Shown here: positions 33,201-40,987 of the stretch, piece by piece | Numbering within the stretch: position 1 is the stretch's first letter | How the letters are laid out: every line of letters begins with the position of its first letter | Origin: CAZTXD01 sp964617995 | Lineage (GTDB): Bacteria; Actinomycetota; Acidimicrobiia; Spongiisociales; ZC4RG35 | Length of the DNA stretch: 50,635 nucleotides | Direction: 5' to 3' | NCBI GenBank assembly: GCA_964617995.1 | Contig: CAZTXD010000006.1 | Location: 1-50,635 of the forward strand | Notes under the pieces: generated by a model | Told to the model about the DNA's origin: nothing | Databases searched by the model: none | The model's input: only the letters and a program-made list of their open reading frames with translations | Position numbers and translations under genes: made by a program

Positions 33201-34612
33201 TCGGCCGGTATGCCCGCACCCACGCCCCTTTCCGGACGGAAGACGCCGCCCGCCACCTGCATCTGGCCCCGTCCATCGTCGAGGAGGTGCTGAGGCGGCT
33301 GGAAAAGGACCGGCGCCTGGCACGGGGGTCTTTCACGCCGGGTGTATCCGGACCGGAGTGGGTGGACGCCGAAGTGCTGCGCCGGATCAAGCGGCGCTCC
33401 CTGGCCGAGCTCAGGGGAGAGATCGAACCGGTCGACTTCGCCACCGTGGGCCGGTTCCTGCCCGCCTGGCATGGGGTGGGCCGTGGAGCCAGGGGACGGT
33501 CCGTCTGCCTGGAGGCGGTCATGCGTCTTCAGGGCGCGGGGCTCCCGGCGTCGACCCTGGAGAGGGACATCCTCGCCGCCCGGCTGGACGACGCACCGAC
33601 GATGCTCGATCAGCTCCTGGTAGAAGGCGAGGTCGTCTGGGTAGGAAAGGGATCGCTCGGCCCCCGCGACGGACGAATCGCCCTGTATCTACGCAGCCAA
33701 CTCCCCCACCTCCATTTCCCGCCCCCCGAGGATCGACCCTCCGGGGAGGCCGTGGAGGCGATTCGACGGTGTCTCTCCGAACTGGGGGCCAGCTTCTTCC
33801 CTGAGCTCTACACCGCCGCCGGCGGAGGCGACCCCGACGACGTGATCGATGCCCTGTGGGACCTGGTGTGGGCCGGTGAGGTGACCAACGACACACTGGC
33901 GCCCGTGCGGGCCTTTCTGGCCAGACGCCGGCGGGGCACCAGTCCCCGCAACCTCCCGTCGACCTTCCCGTCGCATACGACGGGTCGCTGGTCACTGGTC
34001 TCCGGTCTGCTGCAGTCACCCGCCGACGACACCACCCGGGCCACGGCGTGGGCGACCCAACTCCTCGATCGCCACGGCGTCGTGACGAGATCGGTGGTTT
34101 CCTCCGAGGGTATCCCCGGTGGATTCACCAGCCTCTACCCCGTCCTGTCTCGCATGGAGGAAACGGGCAGGGTTCGGCGTGGCTATTTCGTCGAGGGTCA
34201 AGGGGGAGCCCAGTTCGCATCACCGGGAGCGGTGGATCGGGTGCGGGCGAGCGGATCCACCGGACTGGTGACGCTCGCCGCCACCGACCCGGCCAATCCC
34301 TACGGATCGTCCCTGCCCTGGCCGGAGGCGCCGCTCCGTCTGTCCCGCAGCGCCGGAACCTACGTCCTCCTCATGAACGGAGCCTTGGCCGGATACGTCG
34401 AGCGAAACGGCAAAGGCGTGACGATCTGGGACATCGACCCGGCTGACCTCCCCGCCGTGGCAGGTGCCATCGCCGCGATCGCATCCCGTTATCGCCGCTT
34501 CACCGTCGAAACTGTCAACGGTGCTCCCGCTCACTCTCATCCGCTGGGTGACGCTCTGGGGGAGGAAGGGTTCGTGGCGGCCACACGTGGTCTCACCCGG
34601 CGCGGCCGTTGA
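30257..34612 (+). CDS. lhr: Large helicase-related protein Lhr
   Basis: A 1451-residue superfamily 2 DNA helicase of the Lhr type, full length. Walker A is PTGSGKT (44-50), the DEVH box is 167-170, motif III is SAT (201-203), and motifs V and VI are ATSSLELGIDMG and GLQRVGRSGH. The winged-helix and Lhr-specific beta-barrel region follows, then the long C-terminal domain typical of bacterial Lhr (as in mycobacteria). It is an ATP-dependent 3'-5' translocase linked to DNA repair. It is a single gene; TACCCT lies nine bases before ATG 30257. A repeat element starts right after the stop. Confidence 0.96.
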   Translation: MTALDGFSPPTRAWFEASFPSPTPAQAGGWPAIESGDHTLIHAPTGSGKTLAAFLWTIDRLLREPPPAREERCRVLYVSPLKALAYDIERNLRAPLFGIRHAAERIGSESLPELSTFLRTGDTPAEERKRMARTPPDILITTPESLYLILTSQARSTLRSVRWVIVDEVHAVAGTKRGAHLALSLERLEELAPGAQRIGLSATQRPLETTARFLGGGDGGGNGRPVTIVDAGGERDIDLELIVPVADMNAPAPPDPLDPDRRRTQSIWPSVHPRILQLIEEHTSTIVFANSRRLAERICAEVNELAGKEVARSHHGSVSREQRVLIEEALKRGDLKAVVATSSLELGIDMGAVDLVIQVEAPVSVSSGLQRVGRSGHHVGETSRAKLFPKYRGDLLVAAAVAEEMRRGNVEPTAIPRNPLDVLAQQLVAAAVMEDRTSTDLFEMARRAAPYEELSRSVFDATLDMLTGRYPSDLFAELRPRLTWDRVDDIVSARPGARQLAVTNPGTIPDRGLYRVVLPDGSRVGELDEEMVYESRQGDVFVLGASTWRITEIGVDRVEVAPAAGEPAAKMPFWHGDMAGRPLETGRAVGRFTREIAGLEPATARDRLIGHYRLDTWAADNLVAYLEEERQTTGAVPDDETIVVERFRDEIGDWRVVILSPLGARVHAPWAMALTQRLRQSHGTEVDVIWSDDGIAIRFPDAAEIPESADLMLDPEDVEPLVMEELADSALFAARFREAAGRSLLLPRRRPGSRTPLWLQRRRAAGLLSVAREFGTFPVVLETYREIIQDDFDVPALAAVLSDIRARRIRVVDVEVPSASPFASSLLFAFVAAYLYEADTPLAERRAAALTLDRELLAELLGEGELRELLSADVIAAMELELQRLTDSRAARSPDALTDVLRDLGPLSSEGLHQRSRDLDIQIFLDDLHRERRIIPIHLGGDSLWAAVEDAGRLRDALGVQPPPGVPQAFLEPVPDPLGDVVGRYARTHAPFRTEDAARHLHLAPSIVEEVLRRLEKDRRLARGSFTPGVSGPEWVDAEVLRRIKRRSLAELRGEIEPVDFATVGRFLPAWHGVGRGARGRSVCLEAVMRLQGAGLPASTLERDILAARLDDAPTMLDQLLVEGEVVWVGKGSLGPRDGRIALYLRSQLPHLHFPPPEDRPSGEAVEAIRRCLSELGASFFPELYTAAGGGDPDDVIDALWDLVWAGEVTNDTLAPVRAFLARRRRGTSPRNLPSTFPSHTTGRWSLVSGLLQSPADDTTRATAWATQLLDRHGVVTRSVVSSEGIPGGFTSLYPVLSRMEETGRVRRGYFVEGQGGAQFASPGAVDRVRASGSTGLVTLAATDPANPYGSSLPWPEAPLRLSRSAGTYVLLMNGALAGYVERNGKGVTIWDIDPADLPAVAGAIAAIASRYRRFTVETVNGAPAHSHPLGDALGEEGFVAATRGLTRRGR

Positions 34613-34749
34613 TTGTCGGTGAGTCGGAAGGCGGTTGTCGGTTGTCAGTTCGTCCGGAGACGGCGGATGGCCCCGACCATCCCGGATCCCCCAGCGCGCA
34701 GCCGTGGGGGGAGTACCCCCCACACGATCAACACAGTCGGAAGTCGGAG
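34613..34749. repeat. Dispersed heptamer/hairpin element, copy A
   Basis: Starting right after the lhr stop are GTCGGTGA, GTCGGAA, GTCGGTT and GTCAGTT units, then GGAGACGGCGG (34656-34666), a hairpin GTGGGGGG-AGTA-CCCCCCAC (34704-34723), and GTCGGAA-GTCGGAG (34736-34749). The same blocks in the same order occur at 38546-38619. The region to 34815 holds no gene. Confidence 0.8.
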
Positions 34750-34815
34750 ACCGATAACTGTCAACCGAGAACCGAGAGTGGACCTGCAACAGCGGTTCTC
34801 GAGCGGGGGCCTTTC

Positions 34816-36069
34816 TCACTCCCCGTGACGGATACGCCATAGCGTCGAGTGACCCAGACGGGTGAGCTGTCTCGCTCCCATCGTGGTGCTGCGCTGAGGG
34901 TCCGCAGGGAGACGCAAGGTGACGGTGGTGCCGGAGTGGTCGCTGAGTAGCTCCACGTCGCCGGCCATCGCCCGGGCGAGCACCCTCGACACGGTGAGAC
35001 CGATCCCCCTCCTCAGCGACTCGGCGACCTTGGACTGGCTATGGAACGGCTCGAACGCCTGCTGCAGCGCCGCGTCGTCGAGAGGAGGCCCGTCATCGCT
35101 CACGCACACCTCGACGTTGCCCCCGCGGACCCGGCTGTACACCACCATGTGGGGCCCGCCATGTATCACGGCGTTGGACACGAGATGCCCGAGGATCTGT
35201 TTGATGCGGGCCGGATCACCCACCGCCACCCCGTTCACCGCACGATAAGACAGCTTGTCATGCGCCCCTGGCACGAAGGACAACACCTCGTCCACCGCGT
35301 GCCGCAGGTCGACGGGGTACCGGCGCATGTCGAGCCCATCGACGTCGGAACGGGCGGCGATGATGAGGTCGTCGAGGTTGGACGACAGCTCCCAGCCGTT
35401 GGAGACGATCCGGCGGGCATACTCCCGGCCAGACTCGGTCAACGTCTCGGATGCGACGAGATGACCGAAGCCGATCACACCGGTGAGGGGTGTGCGGAGA
35501 TGGTGGGCCAAACTCGAGATGAGGCGGTTCATCTCCAGCTGGTGCCGGTCCTTGCGGATCAGCTCCTCTCGCAATCCCCGGAAGCTGATCGCAGTAGTGA
35601 CCAACGCGGTTGTCGCGACCACCCACGGAACGGTCGGGGGAAGCGACAACGCCATGGGGCTGTCCCAGCCGAGGATGCCCACGACCGGCCGGACGGCCAT
35701 CGCCAGCAGCGCCAACGCCGCCAGCGCCCAGAACCGTCCCACGCTTCCCACCAACAGCGCCCCCGTCGCCAACACACTGACGACGATGACGTTGAGGGCC
35801 ATCGCCAGTCCAACGTCGACGATAGGCGCCACCGCTCCGACCAGCACCGTGATGGCGATCAGAAACGGCACCGGCCGCGCATAGCCCAGATACAGTGCGC
35901 ATCCCGACGTCGCCCCCACCCCCAGCGCCAGCCAGCCGACCACGTCGCTGGCGTCCACGCCGGGAGGAGAAAGCGCAAGGACGGCGAGTCCCATCGCCAG
36001 GCCCCCTAGGGTGACATTCCATGCGATGACACGCTCGTACGCGACGCGCCATCGGCTATGTGCGACCAC
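34816..36069 (-). CDS. Orphan sensor histidine kinase
   Basis: A 417-residue membrane histidine kinase. About six hydrophobic helices fill residues 18-163 with no extracytoplasmic domain of note. The dimerisation domain has SLAHHLRTPLTGVIGF (phospho-acceptor probably H189), followed by an ATPase domain with N-box HLVSNAVIHG, SDDGPP and RRGIGLTVSRVLARAMAGD. It starts at GTG 36069. No response regulator lies nearby. The signal may be sensed within the membrane helices. The gene is 156 bases past the secreted-protein gene. Confidence 0.9.
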   Translation of the reverse strand: MVAHSRWRVAYERVIAWNVTLGGLAMGLAVLALSPPGVDASDVVGWLALGVGATSGCALYLGYARPVPFLIAITVLVGAVAPIVDVGLAMALNVIVVSVLATGALLVGSVGRFWALAALALLAMAVRPVVGILGWDSPMALSLPPTVPWVVATTALVTTAISFRGLREELIRKDRHQLEMNRLISSLAHHLRTPLTGVIGFGHLVASETLTESGREYARRIVSNGWELSSNLDDLIIAARSDVDGLDMRRYPVDLRHAVDEVLSFVPGAHDKLSYRAVNGVAVGDPARIKQILGHLVSNAVIHGGPHMVVYSRVRGGNVEVCVSDDGPPLDDAALQQAFEPFHSQSKVAESLRRGIGLTVSRVLARAMAGDVELLSDHSGTTVTLRLPADPQRSTTMGARQLTRLGHSTLWRIRHGE

Positions 36070-36146
36070 GTCTATCCATCGGCAGTGGGAACCTCAAAAT
36101 TGAGCGCTGTCTCTGGCTGCCGACGATTCGGCGGTGCCCGATATGG

Positions 36147-36178
36147 AGGCGGTCCCAGAGTGACCTCCGGGACCGCCT
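36147..36178. terminator. Hairpin between secreted-protein and kinase genes
   Basis: AGGCGGTCCC (36147-36156) pairs with GGGACCGCCT (36169-36178), loop 12 bases, 48 bases past the end of the secreted-protein gene. A TTT run follows on the plus strand only, so as a minus-strand terminator it is weak. Confidence 0.55.
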
Positions 36179-36225
36179 TTCCATCTCTCTCGCGCGTCGG
36201 AGACGGGAGGTGTGCCGACGGTGTA

Positions 36226-36849
36226 TCAGCCTCCCAGCGCGAAGCTGACATCGATGCCGGTCTCGCCTTCGGTGGAGATACTCACCTCGGTGCCCTCGGC
36301 GTCGGAATCGGCATCGGCCGCGGTCTCCGTCTCAGCTTGGACGGTCCCATCTACCGTGGCTTCGCCATCCACATCGACAGACGCGTCGACGTCGGCGGAG
36401 GCTTCGGTGATGGAGGAGGCGGCGGCGTCTGTCGCAGCCTCGGCGCCGCTGTCGGTGGTGGCCGACACATCGGCTTCGCCCCCGAGACCCCCTTCGCCTT
36501 CGGCGCGGGCGTCTGCCTCGGCACCGGCAGCGGCAGAGGCATCGGTCTCGATGTCGCCGTCGACGTCGGCTCCCGCCTCGAGATCGTGACCGCCGCAGGC
36601 GGGTCCTGCCACGGCCGCCTCAGCAACGGCAGCGGCATCGGCTCTGACATGGGTGTCGAAGAGCAGATCCGAGAGGAAGTCGGCGCTGAAGCCGCCTTTC
36701 TCGGCCACGGCGGCGTTGAACGTCGCCGCAGCCCTTCCGCTCACCCCGGATTGCGAGTCTGCCCCACGCTCCGAGGCGACGGCGGGCAGGACGGCGAAGG
36801 CTCCCGCCAGCGCGGTAGCCGCCAGGGCGACGATCGTGCGATTTCGCAT
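36226..36849 (-). CDS. Secreted acidic Ala/Asp/Glu-rich protein
   Basis: A 207-residue protein with a clear Sec signal peptide (MRNRTIVALAATALAGAFAV, cleavage after VLPAVA near 26). After a short region with FSADFLSDLLFDTHV, the remaining 120 residues are strongly acidic, low-complexity Ala/Asp/Glu/Thr/Gly repeats such as SADVDASVDVDGEATVDG. The end ISTEGETGIDVSFALGG is more ordered. A strong AAGGAGG lies before ATG 36849. No family is recognised. It lies 133 bases after the ECF sigma gene, whose product also ends in an acidic tail, so a functional link is possible. Confidence 0.75.
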   Translation of the reverse strand: MRNRTIVALAATALAGAFAVLPAVASERGADSQSGVSGRAAATFNAAVAEKGGFSADFLSDLLFDTHVRADAAAVAEAAVAGPACGGHDLEAGADVDGDIETDASAAAGAEADARAEGEGGLGGEADVSATTDSGAEAATDAAASSITEASADVDASVDVDGEATVDGTVQAETETAADADSDAEGTEVSISTEGETGIDVSFALGG

Positions 36850-36982
36850 CAGGATTCCTCCTTGGTCGTCGTATGCCGGAAAGATCTCGTCCGGCTTACG
36901 GGATGGCTATCGCTCGAAGCGAGGAGGTGTTACGCGAATCTCGCACCATTTCATCGACCCTGGGTGGTGAGAGGCGCTGGGT

Positions 36983-38446
36983 TCAGTCGCCCAGGAAATC
37001 GAGCGGCTCTTCGTCCGAGTCAGAGACAGTCTCTTCGACGGGCTCTGTGGCCGCTTCGGTCGTCGTGTCGCGCCCTTCGTCTATGCCCGGATTCTCGTCG
37101 ACGTCCGACTCGATCAAGCCGGCGTCGACAAGGGAGTGCTCGCCGGCGGTGACGGCTACGTCGCCTTGGACGGTCTCGTCGACGTCATCCAAGCTGTTTC
37201 CGTCGGTGGCTTCTGCTAGCTGATCGGTCAGGCGGCCGAGTTGTGCCACGTCGGTCGGGGCCGACAGGTTGACGCTGCCTCCCAGCTCGTCGACGTGACT
37301 GGATACTCCGAAGGCCGATGACGAGACGATGCCGTCGCTGAGGATGGCCTGATCGTCGAGCGTGATCAGGCCGGGACGGAAGCCATCCGGCTCAATGGCG
37401 GCCCATCCTTTGGTGCTCGGCGTAGCCTGGTGCCCCAAGGGTCCCGTGGAGGCAGTCAGATGTCCGACGGGGGCCCGTGGATCCGGGGTTTCTTGCGATG
37501 TCGCTTCTTCGGGTGGCGGGGCGGCCACCACCCCCCCGACAACTGCAGCGGTGACGGCGACGACGGCGAGGGTATGGGGGAGGCCGGTGGCCGTGGCGAT
37601 ACCGGCGGACGTCCCTTGGGAGGCGACGTCGGCCAAGCCGGCGGCTGTGGTGGCGAGGTCCGGCGGTGGCTCAGGTGAACGGGTCCGGAGCGCCTCGACC
37701 CATGCCCCCAGTCGACCTTCGGCGGGGAGGGGCTCTCCCATGTCGCGGAGTCGCTCGAGAAGGCGCATCATCTCCAGGGCTATCGCCGTCGGGGCGGGGG
37801 CGCTACGGAATCTCTTGTCGAGGAAGCCGCCGTTCCCCTCCAGATGGCGGCGCATCTTGGCCAGGGCGCGAGACTGGATCACGCGAACGTTGGTGCGGCT
37901 GAGTCCCAGCGCATCGGCAACGTCACGTGTGCCCAACTCTCCGATGACCCGGAGCGTGACGACGTCCCGCTCGCGTTCGTTGAGGATGTCGAGGGCGGCC
38001 AACGCCTCGCGGGCGTCGCCATCGGCCCACAGGTCGGTGTCGGCACTGCTGTGAGGCTGGATGTGCTCGGGCGGTAGGTCGGTGGGTGCTTCGGGGTTCC
38101 GGTGCCGGCGTCGGTGGTGGTCGGCACAGCGCCGGTAGGCGATGGTGAAAAGCCACGACCGGAGGTTCTCCCAACCTCCGGTGAACCGGTGGATCTGCTC
38201 GGCAGCGGTGGACATGACCTCCTGGGTGACGTCTTCGGCATCGGCAAGGCCACGGGAGGCGGCGTATCGGGTGAGGGGCGGCCCGAGCCGACGGTAGATG
38301 TGCTCCCACGCGGCCTGGTCTCCTCTGCGGGCAGCGTCGATCACATCGTCGCCATCCACGTCGACGAAGTCGTGGAGGTGTGCCGACCGGGTCGGTGGCG
38401 GGTCGGCGCCAAGAGTGGGTGTTGTTCTCGTCCGAGATGAAGCCAT
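36983..38446 (-). CDS. ECF sigma factor with membrane-spanning C-terminal extension
   Basis: A 487-residue protein from ATG 38446. Region 2 (DAARRGDQAAWEHIYRRLGP; DAEDVTQEVM; GGWENLRSWLFTIAYRRCAD) and region 4 (LNERERDVVTLRVIGELGTR then DVADALGLSRTNVRVIQSRA) make a complete ECF sigma factor in about 200 residues. The remaining 280 include one hydrophobic helix (about 290-310, HTLAVVAVTAAVVGGVVAA) and an acidic Thr/Glu/Asp-rich tail ending EEPLDFLGD, probably outside the membrane. This suggests a sigma factor with its control domain in the same chain. Upstream frame sequence is repeat-derived, so the exact start is uncertain. Confidence 0.88.
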   Translation of the reverse strand: MASSRTRTTPTLGADPPPTRSAHLHDFVDVDGDDVIDAARRGDQAAWEHIYRRLGPPLTRYAASRGLADAEDVTQEVMSTAAEQIHRFTGGWENLRSWLFTIAYRRCADHHRRRHRNPEAPTDLPPEHIQPHSSADTDLWADGDAREALAALDILNERERDVVTLRVIGELGTRDVADALGLSRTNVRVIQSRALAKMRRHLEGNGGFLDKRFRSAPAPTAIALEMMRLLERLRDMGEPLPAEGRLGAWVEALRTRSPEPPPDLATTAAGLADVASQGTSAGIATATGLPHTLAVVAVTAAVVGGVVAAPPPEEATSQETPDPRAPVGHLTASTGPLGHQATPSTKGWAAIEPDGFRPGLITLDDQAILSDGIVSSSAFGVSSHVDELGGSVNLSAPTDVAQLGRLTDQLAEATDGNSLDDVDETVQGDVAVTAGEHSLVDAGLIESDVDENPGIDEGRDTTTEAATEPVEETVSDSDEEPLDFLGD

Positions 38447-38545
38447 GGGCGTTGGCGGTTGGTCGAGGGCGAGGGTCGGTCGAAGTCGTTGATCATGATC
38501 ATGCCCAGCCGCGGCTGGTTCGACACGCGCGGTCTGCCGGTTGGA

Positions 38546-38619
38546 GTCGGAAGTCAGGTTTCGGTTGTCGGTTGTCGGGAGACGGCGGCCGGGGGGTGTG
38601 GGGGGAGTATCCACCACAC
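38546..38619. repeat. Dispersed heptamer/hairpin element, copy B
   Basis: GTCGGAA (38546-38552), GTCGGTT and GTCGGGA (38567-38580), GGAGACGGCGG (38578-38588), then a GTGTGG...CCACAC hairpin around GGGGGGAGTA (38596-38619). It matches copy A (34613-34749) in order and sequence, but lacks a middle 38-base segment. It lies between the sigma-factor start and the DJ-1/PfpI stop. Confidence 0.8.
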
Positions 38620-38632
38620 GGTCAGCGAGCGG

Positions 38633-39157
38633 TCAGGAGGCCGCCACCGGGGAGCGCTCCAGCATCTCCATCACCGAGCGCATGAAGGCCGGGAGGTCGG
38701 CGGGTCGGCGGGAGGTGACGATATTGCCGTCCACGACCACTTCTTCGTCGACCCAGTCGGCGCCCGCGTTGGAAACGTCATCGCGGATGGATGGGTAAGA
38801 CGTAGCCCTTCGTCCGGATAGGAGCCCCGCCGACACCAGCAGCCACGGTCCATGGCAGATGGCTGCCACAGGCCTTCCGGCTTCGCCGACCGCCCGTACC
38901 AGACCCACCATGGGTGGGCAACGACGCATGTAGTCGGGCGAGAATCCACCCGGCACCACCACCGCGTCGAGGTCCTCGGGGTCGATGTCTGCTGCCGACG
39001 CCGTCGCCTCGGCGGCGGTGCCCTTCTTACCCTGATGGGTGACACCCGCCTGACAGCCGACCAGTTCCACCTGATGACCCCCTTCGAGCAGCCGGTAATA
39101 GGGGTACCACAGCTCCACGTCCTCGAACATGTCTGCCGTCAACACCGCGACCTTCAT
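38633..39157 (-). CDS. DJ-1/PfpI-family protein
   Basis: A 174-residue DJ-1/PfpI protein. The nucleophile elbow AAICHGPW places Cys101 next to His102, the conserved acidic residue lies in MFEDVELWYP, and ADLPAFMRSVMEML is the family end. Such proteins include general stress protein 18/PfpI-like deglycase or protease homologues, but the activity of individual members is debated. GAGAGGAG lies before ATG 39157. It is a single gene divergent from the CoA-transferase operon. Confidence 0.92.
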   Translation of the reverse strand: MKVAVLTADMFEDVELWYPYYRLLEGGHQVELVGCQAGVTHQGKKGTAAEATASAADIDPEDLDAVVVPGGFSPDYMRRCPPMVGLVRAVGEAGRPVAAICHGPWLLVSAGLLSGRRATSYPSIRDDVSNAGADWVDEEVVVDGNIVTSRRPADLPAFMRSVMEMLERSPVAAS

Positions 39158-39314
39158 GGCTCGCTCCTCTCGTTCGATCCGGGCCGGTCTGCGTCACCGG
39201 GATCCACCCGACTCGGGCAGTGCCCGCCGGCTCACCCTTCAGTTTACGAAGCCCGCTTCACTCCGGGGAGGCGAGGTCAGGCGGCGCTGGCGGCCCGGTA
39301 ACCTGGGAGCCCTA

Positions 39315-39326
39315 GGACGGCCGTCC
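39315..39326. promoter_or_regulatory. Palindrome upstream of CoA-transferase operon
   Basis: GGACGGCCGTCC is a perfect 12-base palindrome 36 bases before GTG 39363. It may be an operator for the CoA-transferase genes; no regulator gene is adjacent. Confidence 0.4.
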
Positions 39327-39362
39327 GTCTGACACACAGTCTGCCGCGAGGAGGACCCGGCC

Positions 39363-40235
39363 GTGGCCGAGATCACCACCCTGAGAGAGGCGATCAGTGA
39401 GCTCGTGCAGGACGGTGACACCGTGGCCCTGGAGGGCTTCACCCATCTCATACCCCACGCCGCGGGGCATGAGATCATCCGCCAGGGCAAGCAGGAGCTG
39501 ACCGCCTGCCGGATGACACCGGACGTGGTCTACGACCAACTCATCGGTGGCGGATCGGTCGCCAAGCTCGTCTTCTCCTGGGGAGGCAACCCCGGGGTGG
39601 GGTCCCTCCATCGTCTCCGGGATGCCGTCGAGCACGGCCATCCCCGCCCCCTGGAGATCGAGGAGCACAGTCACGCCGGGATGGCCGCCCGGTACGCGGC
39701 CGGTGCCTCCGGCCTGCCCATGGGCGTGCTGCGGGGATACAACGGCACCGACCTGGCCGCCAACACCGAAACGGTCGCCACCATCGCCTGTCCGTTCACC
39801 GGCGAGGAGCTGGCGGCGGTGGCGGCACTCGCCCCCGATGTGACCATCATCCACGCCCAGCAGGCAGACCGGTCGGGAAACGTGGCGATGTGGGGCATAA
39901 CCGGCGTCCAGAAGGAGGCGGTGCTCGCCGCCAACCGCTCGATCGCCACCGTCGAGGAGATAGTCGACGAGTTGACACCCGTGGGGCCGAACCACGTGGT
40001 CCTGCCATCCTGGGTCGTCTCCGCCGTCGCCGAGGTTCCGGCCGGATGCCATCCCTCCTATGCGCTGGGCTACTCGGTCCGCGACAATCGCTTCTACGTG
40101 GAGTGGGATCACATCTCTTCTGATCGAGACCGTTTCGACGAGTGGATCGCCCATCACGTGAGGGGGACGGCCGACCACACCGAGTACTTGCAAAGGCTGC
40201 GCGACACCCGACAGGCCCACTCACCGACCTCATGA
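39363..40235 (+). CDS. CoA-transferase subunit A (glutaconate/3-oxoacid type)
   Basis: A 290-residue alpha subunit of a class I CoA-transferase, of the glutaconate CoA-transferase/IpdA type. The glycine-rich DGDTVALEGFTHLIPHAAGH is followed by LVFSWGGNPGVGSLHRLRD and PDVTIIHAQQADRSGNVAMW. GTG 39363 follows GAGGAGG. The next gene, subunit B, starts in its stop codon (ATGA). Together they would move CoA between carboxylic acids in dicarboxylate, 3-oxoacid or aromatic-acid breakdown. Confidence 0.9.
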   Translation: MAEITTLREAISELVQDGDTVALEGFTHLIPHAAGHEIIRQGKQELTACRMTPDVVYDQLIGGGSVAKLVFSWGGNPGVGSLHRLRDAVEHGHPRPLEIEEHSHAGMAARYAAGASGLPMGVLRGYNGTDLAANTETVATIACPFTGEELAAVAALAPDVTIIHAQQADRSGNVAMWGITGVQKEAVLAANRSIATVEEIVDELTPVGPNHVVLPSWVVSAVAEVPAGCHPSYALGYSVRDNRFYVEWDHISSDRDRFDEWIAHHVRGTADHTEYLQRLRDTRQAHSPTS

Positions 40236-40987
40236 CCGGTTCCACCACCGACTACTCGCCGGACGAGATGATGACCGTCATCGCCGCCCGTCATCTACGA
40301 GACGGAATGGTCTGCTTCGTGGGCATAGGGCTTCCGAGTGAAGCCGCCAACCTGGCGCGCCTGAACCACGCACCCGACCTGGTGTTGATCTACGAGTCCG
40401 GCACCATCGGCAGTCAACCGGAAGTGCTCCCGCTGTCGATCGGGGACGGCGAGCTCGCCACCACCGCCACCTCGGTGGTGGCAGTACCCGAGATATTCAA
40501 CTACTGGCTCCAGGGTGGACGGATCGACGTCGGGTTCCTCTCGGCAGCCCAGATCGACCGTTACGGCAACCTCAACAGCACCGTCATCGGCGATTACGGC
40601 GACCCCAAGGTGCGCCTTCCCGGTGCCGGGGGGGCCCCCGAGATAGCCACTTCCTCAGGAGAGGTCCTGGTGGTGGTGCGGCATCAGGCTCGCGTCTTCG
40701 TCGAGTCCGTCGACTTCGTCACCACCATCGGCTTCGGTCGTGACGGTGGGGGTCGCCGGCACAACTGGGGCGCAGGGCCCACGACCGTCATAACCGACCT
40801 GGGGGTCCTCCGCCCCGACGCGGATAGCAACGAACTCACCCTCGTGTCGATCCATCCCGAGGTGAGCGTCGAGGACGTCATCTCCCGTACCGGCTGGTCC
40901 CTGGCGGTGGCGCCCGAACTCGGGGTCACCGAGGCTCCCCGTGACGAAGAGCTCAACACCCTCCGGGAGCTGAAGGCAAGGTCGTGA
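40232..40987 (+). CDS. CoA-transferase subunit B
   Basis: A 251-residue beta subunit. LVLIYESGTIGSQPEVLP carries the catalytic Glu expected for a true CoA-transferase of the glutaconate type, unlike the related hydrolase IpdB, which as I recall lacks it. AAQIDRYGNLNSTVIGDY and VFVESVDFVTTIGFG are also conserved. ATG 40232 overlaps the subunit A stop by four bases and its own stop overlaps the next start (GTGA). The acyl substrate is not evident. Confidence 0.9.
   Translation: MTGSTTDYSPDEMMTVIAARHLRDGMVCFVGIGLPSEAANLARLNHAPDLVLIYESGTIGSQPEVLPLSIGDGELATTATSVVAVPEIFNYWLQGGRIDVGFLSAAQIDRYGNLNSTVIGDYGDPKVRLPGAGGAPEIATSSGEVLVVVRHQARVFVESVDFVTTIGFGRDGGGRRHNWGAGPTTVITDLGVLRPDADSNELTLVSIHPEVSVEDVISRTGWSLAVAPELGVTEAPRDEELNTLRELKARS

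Noticed and set aside
38447..38617. N-terminal extension of the sigma factor to 38617
   Set aside because: The added residues are translated repeat sequence (GTCGGTT units) and share nothing with ECF factors.
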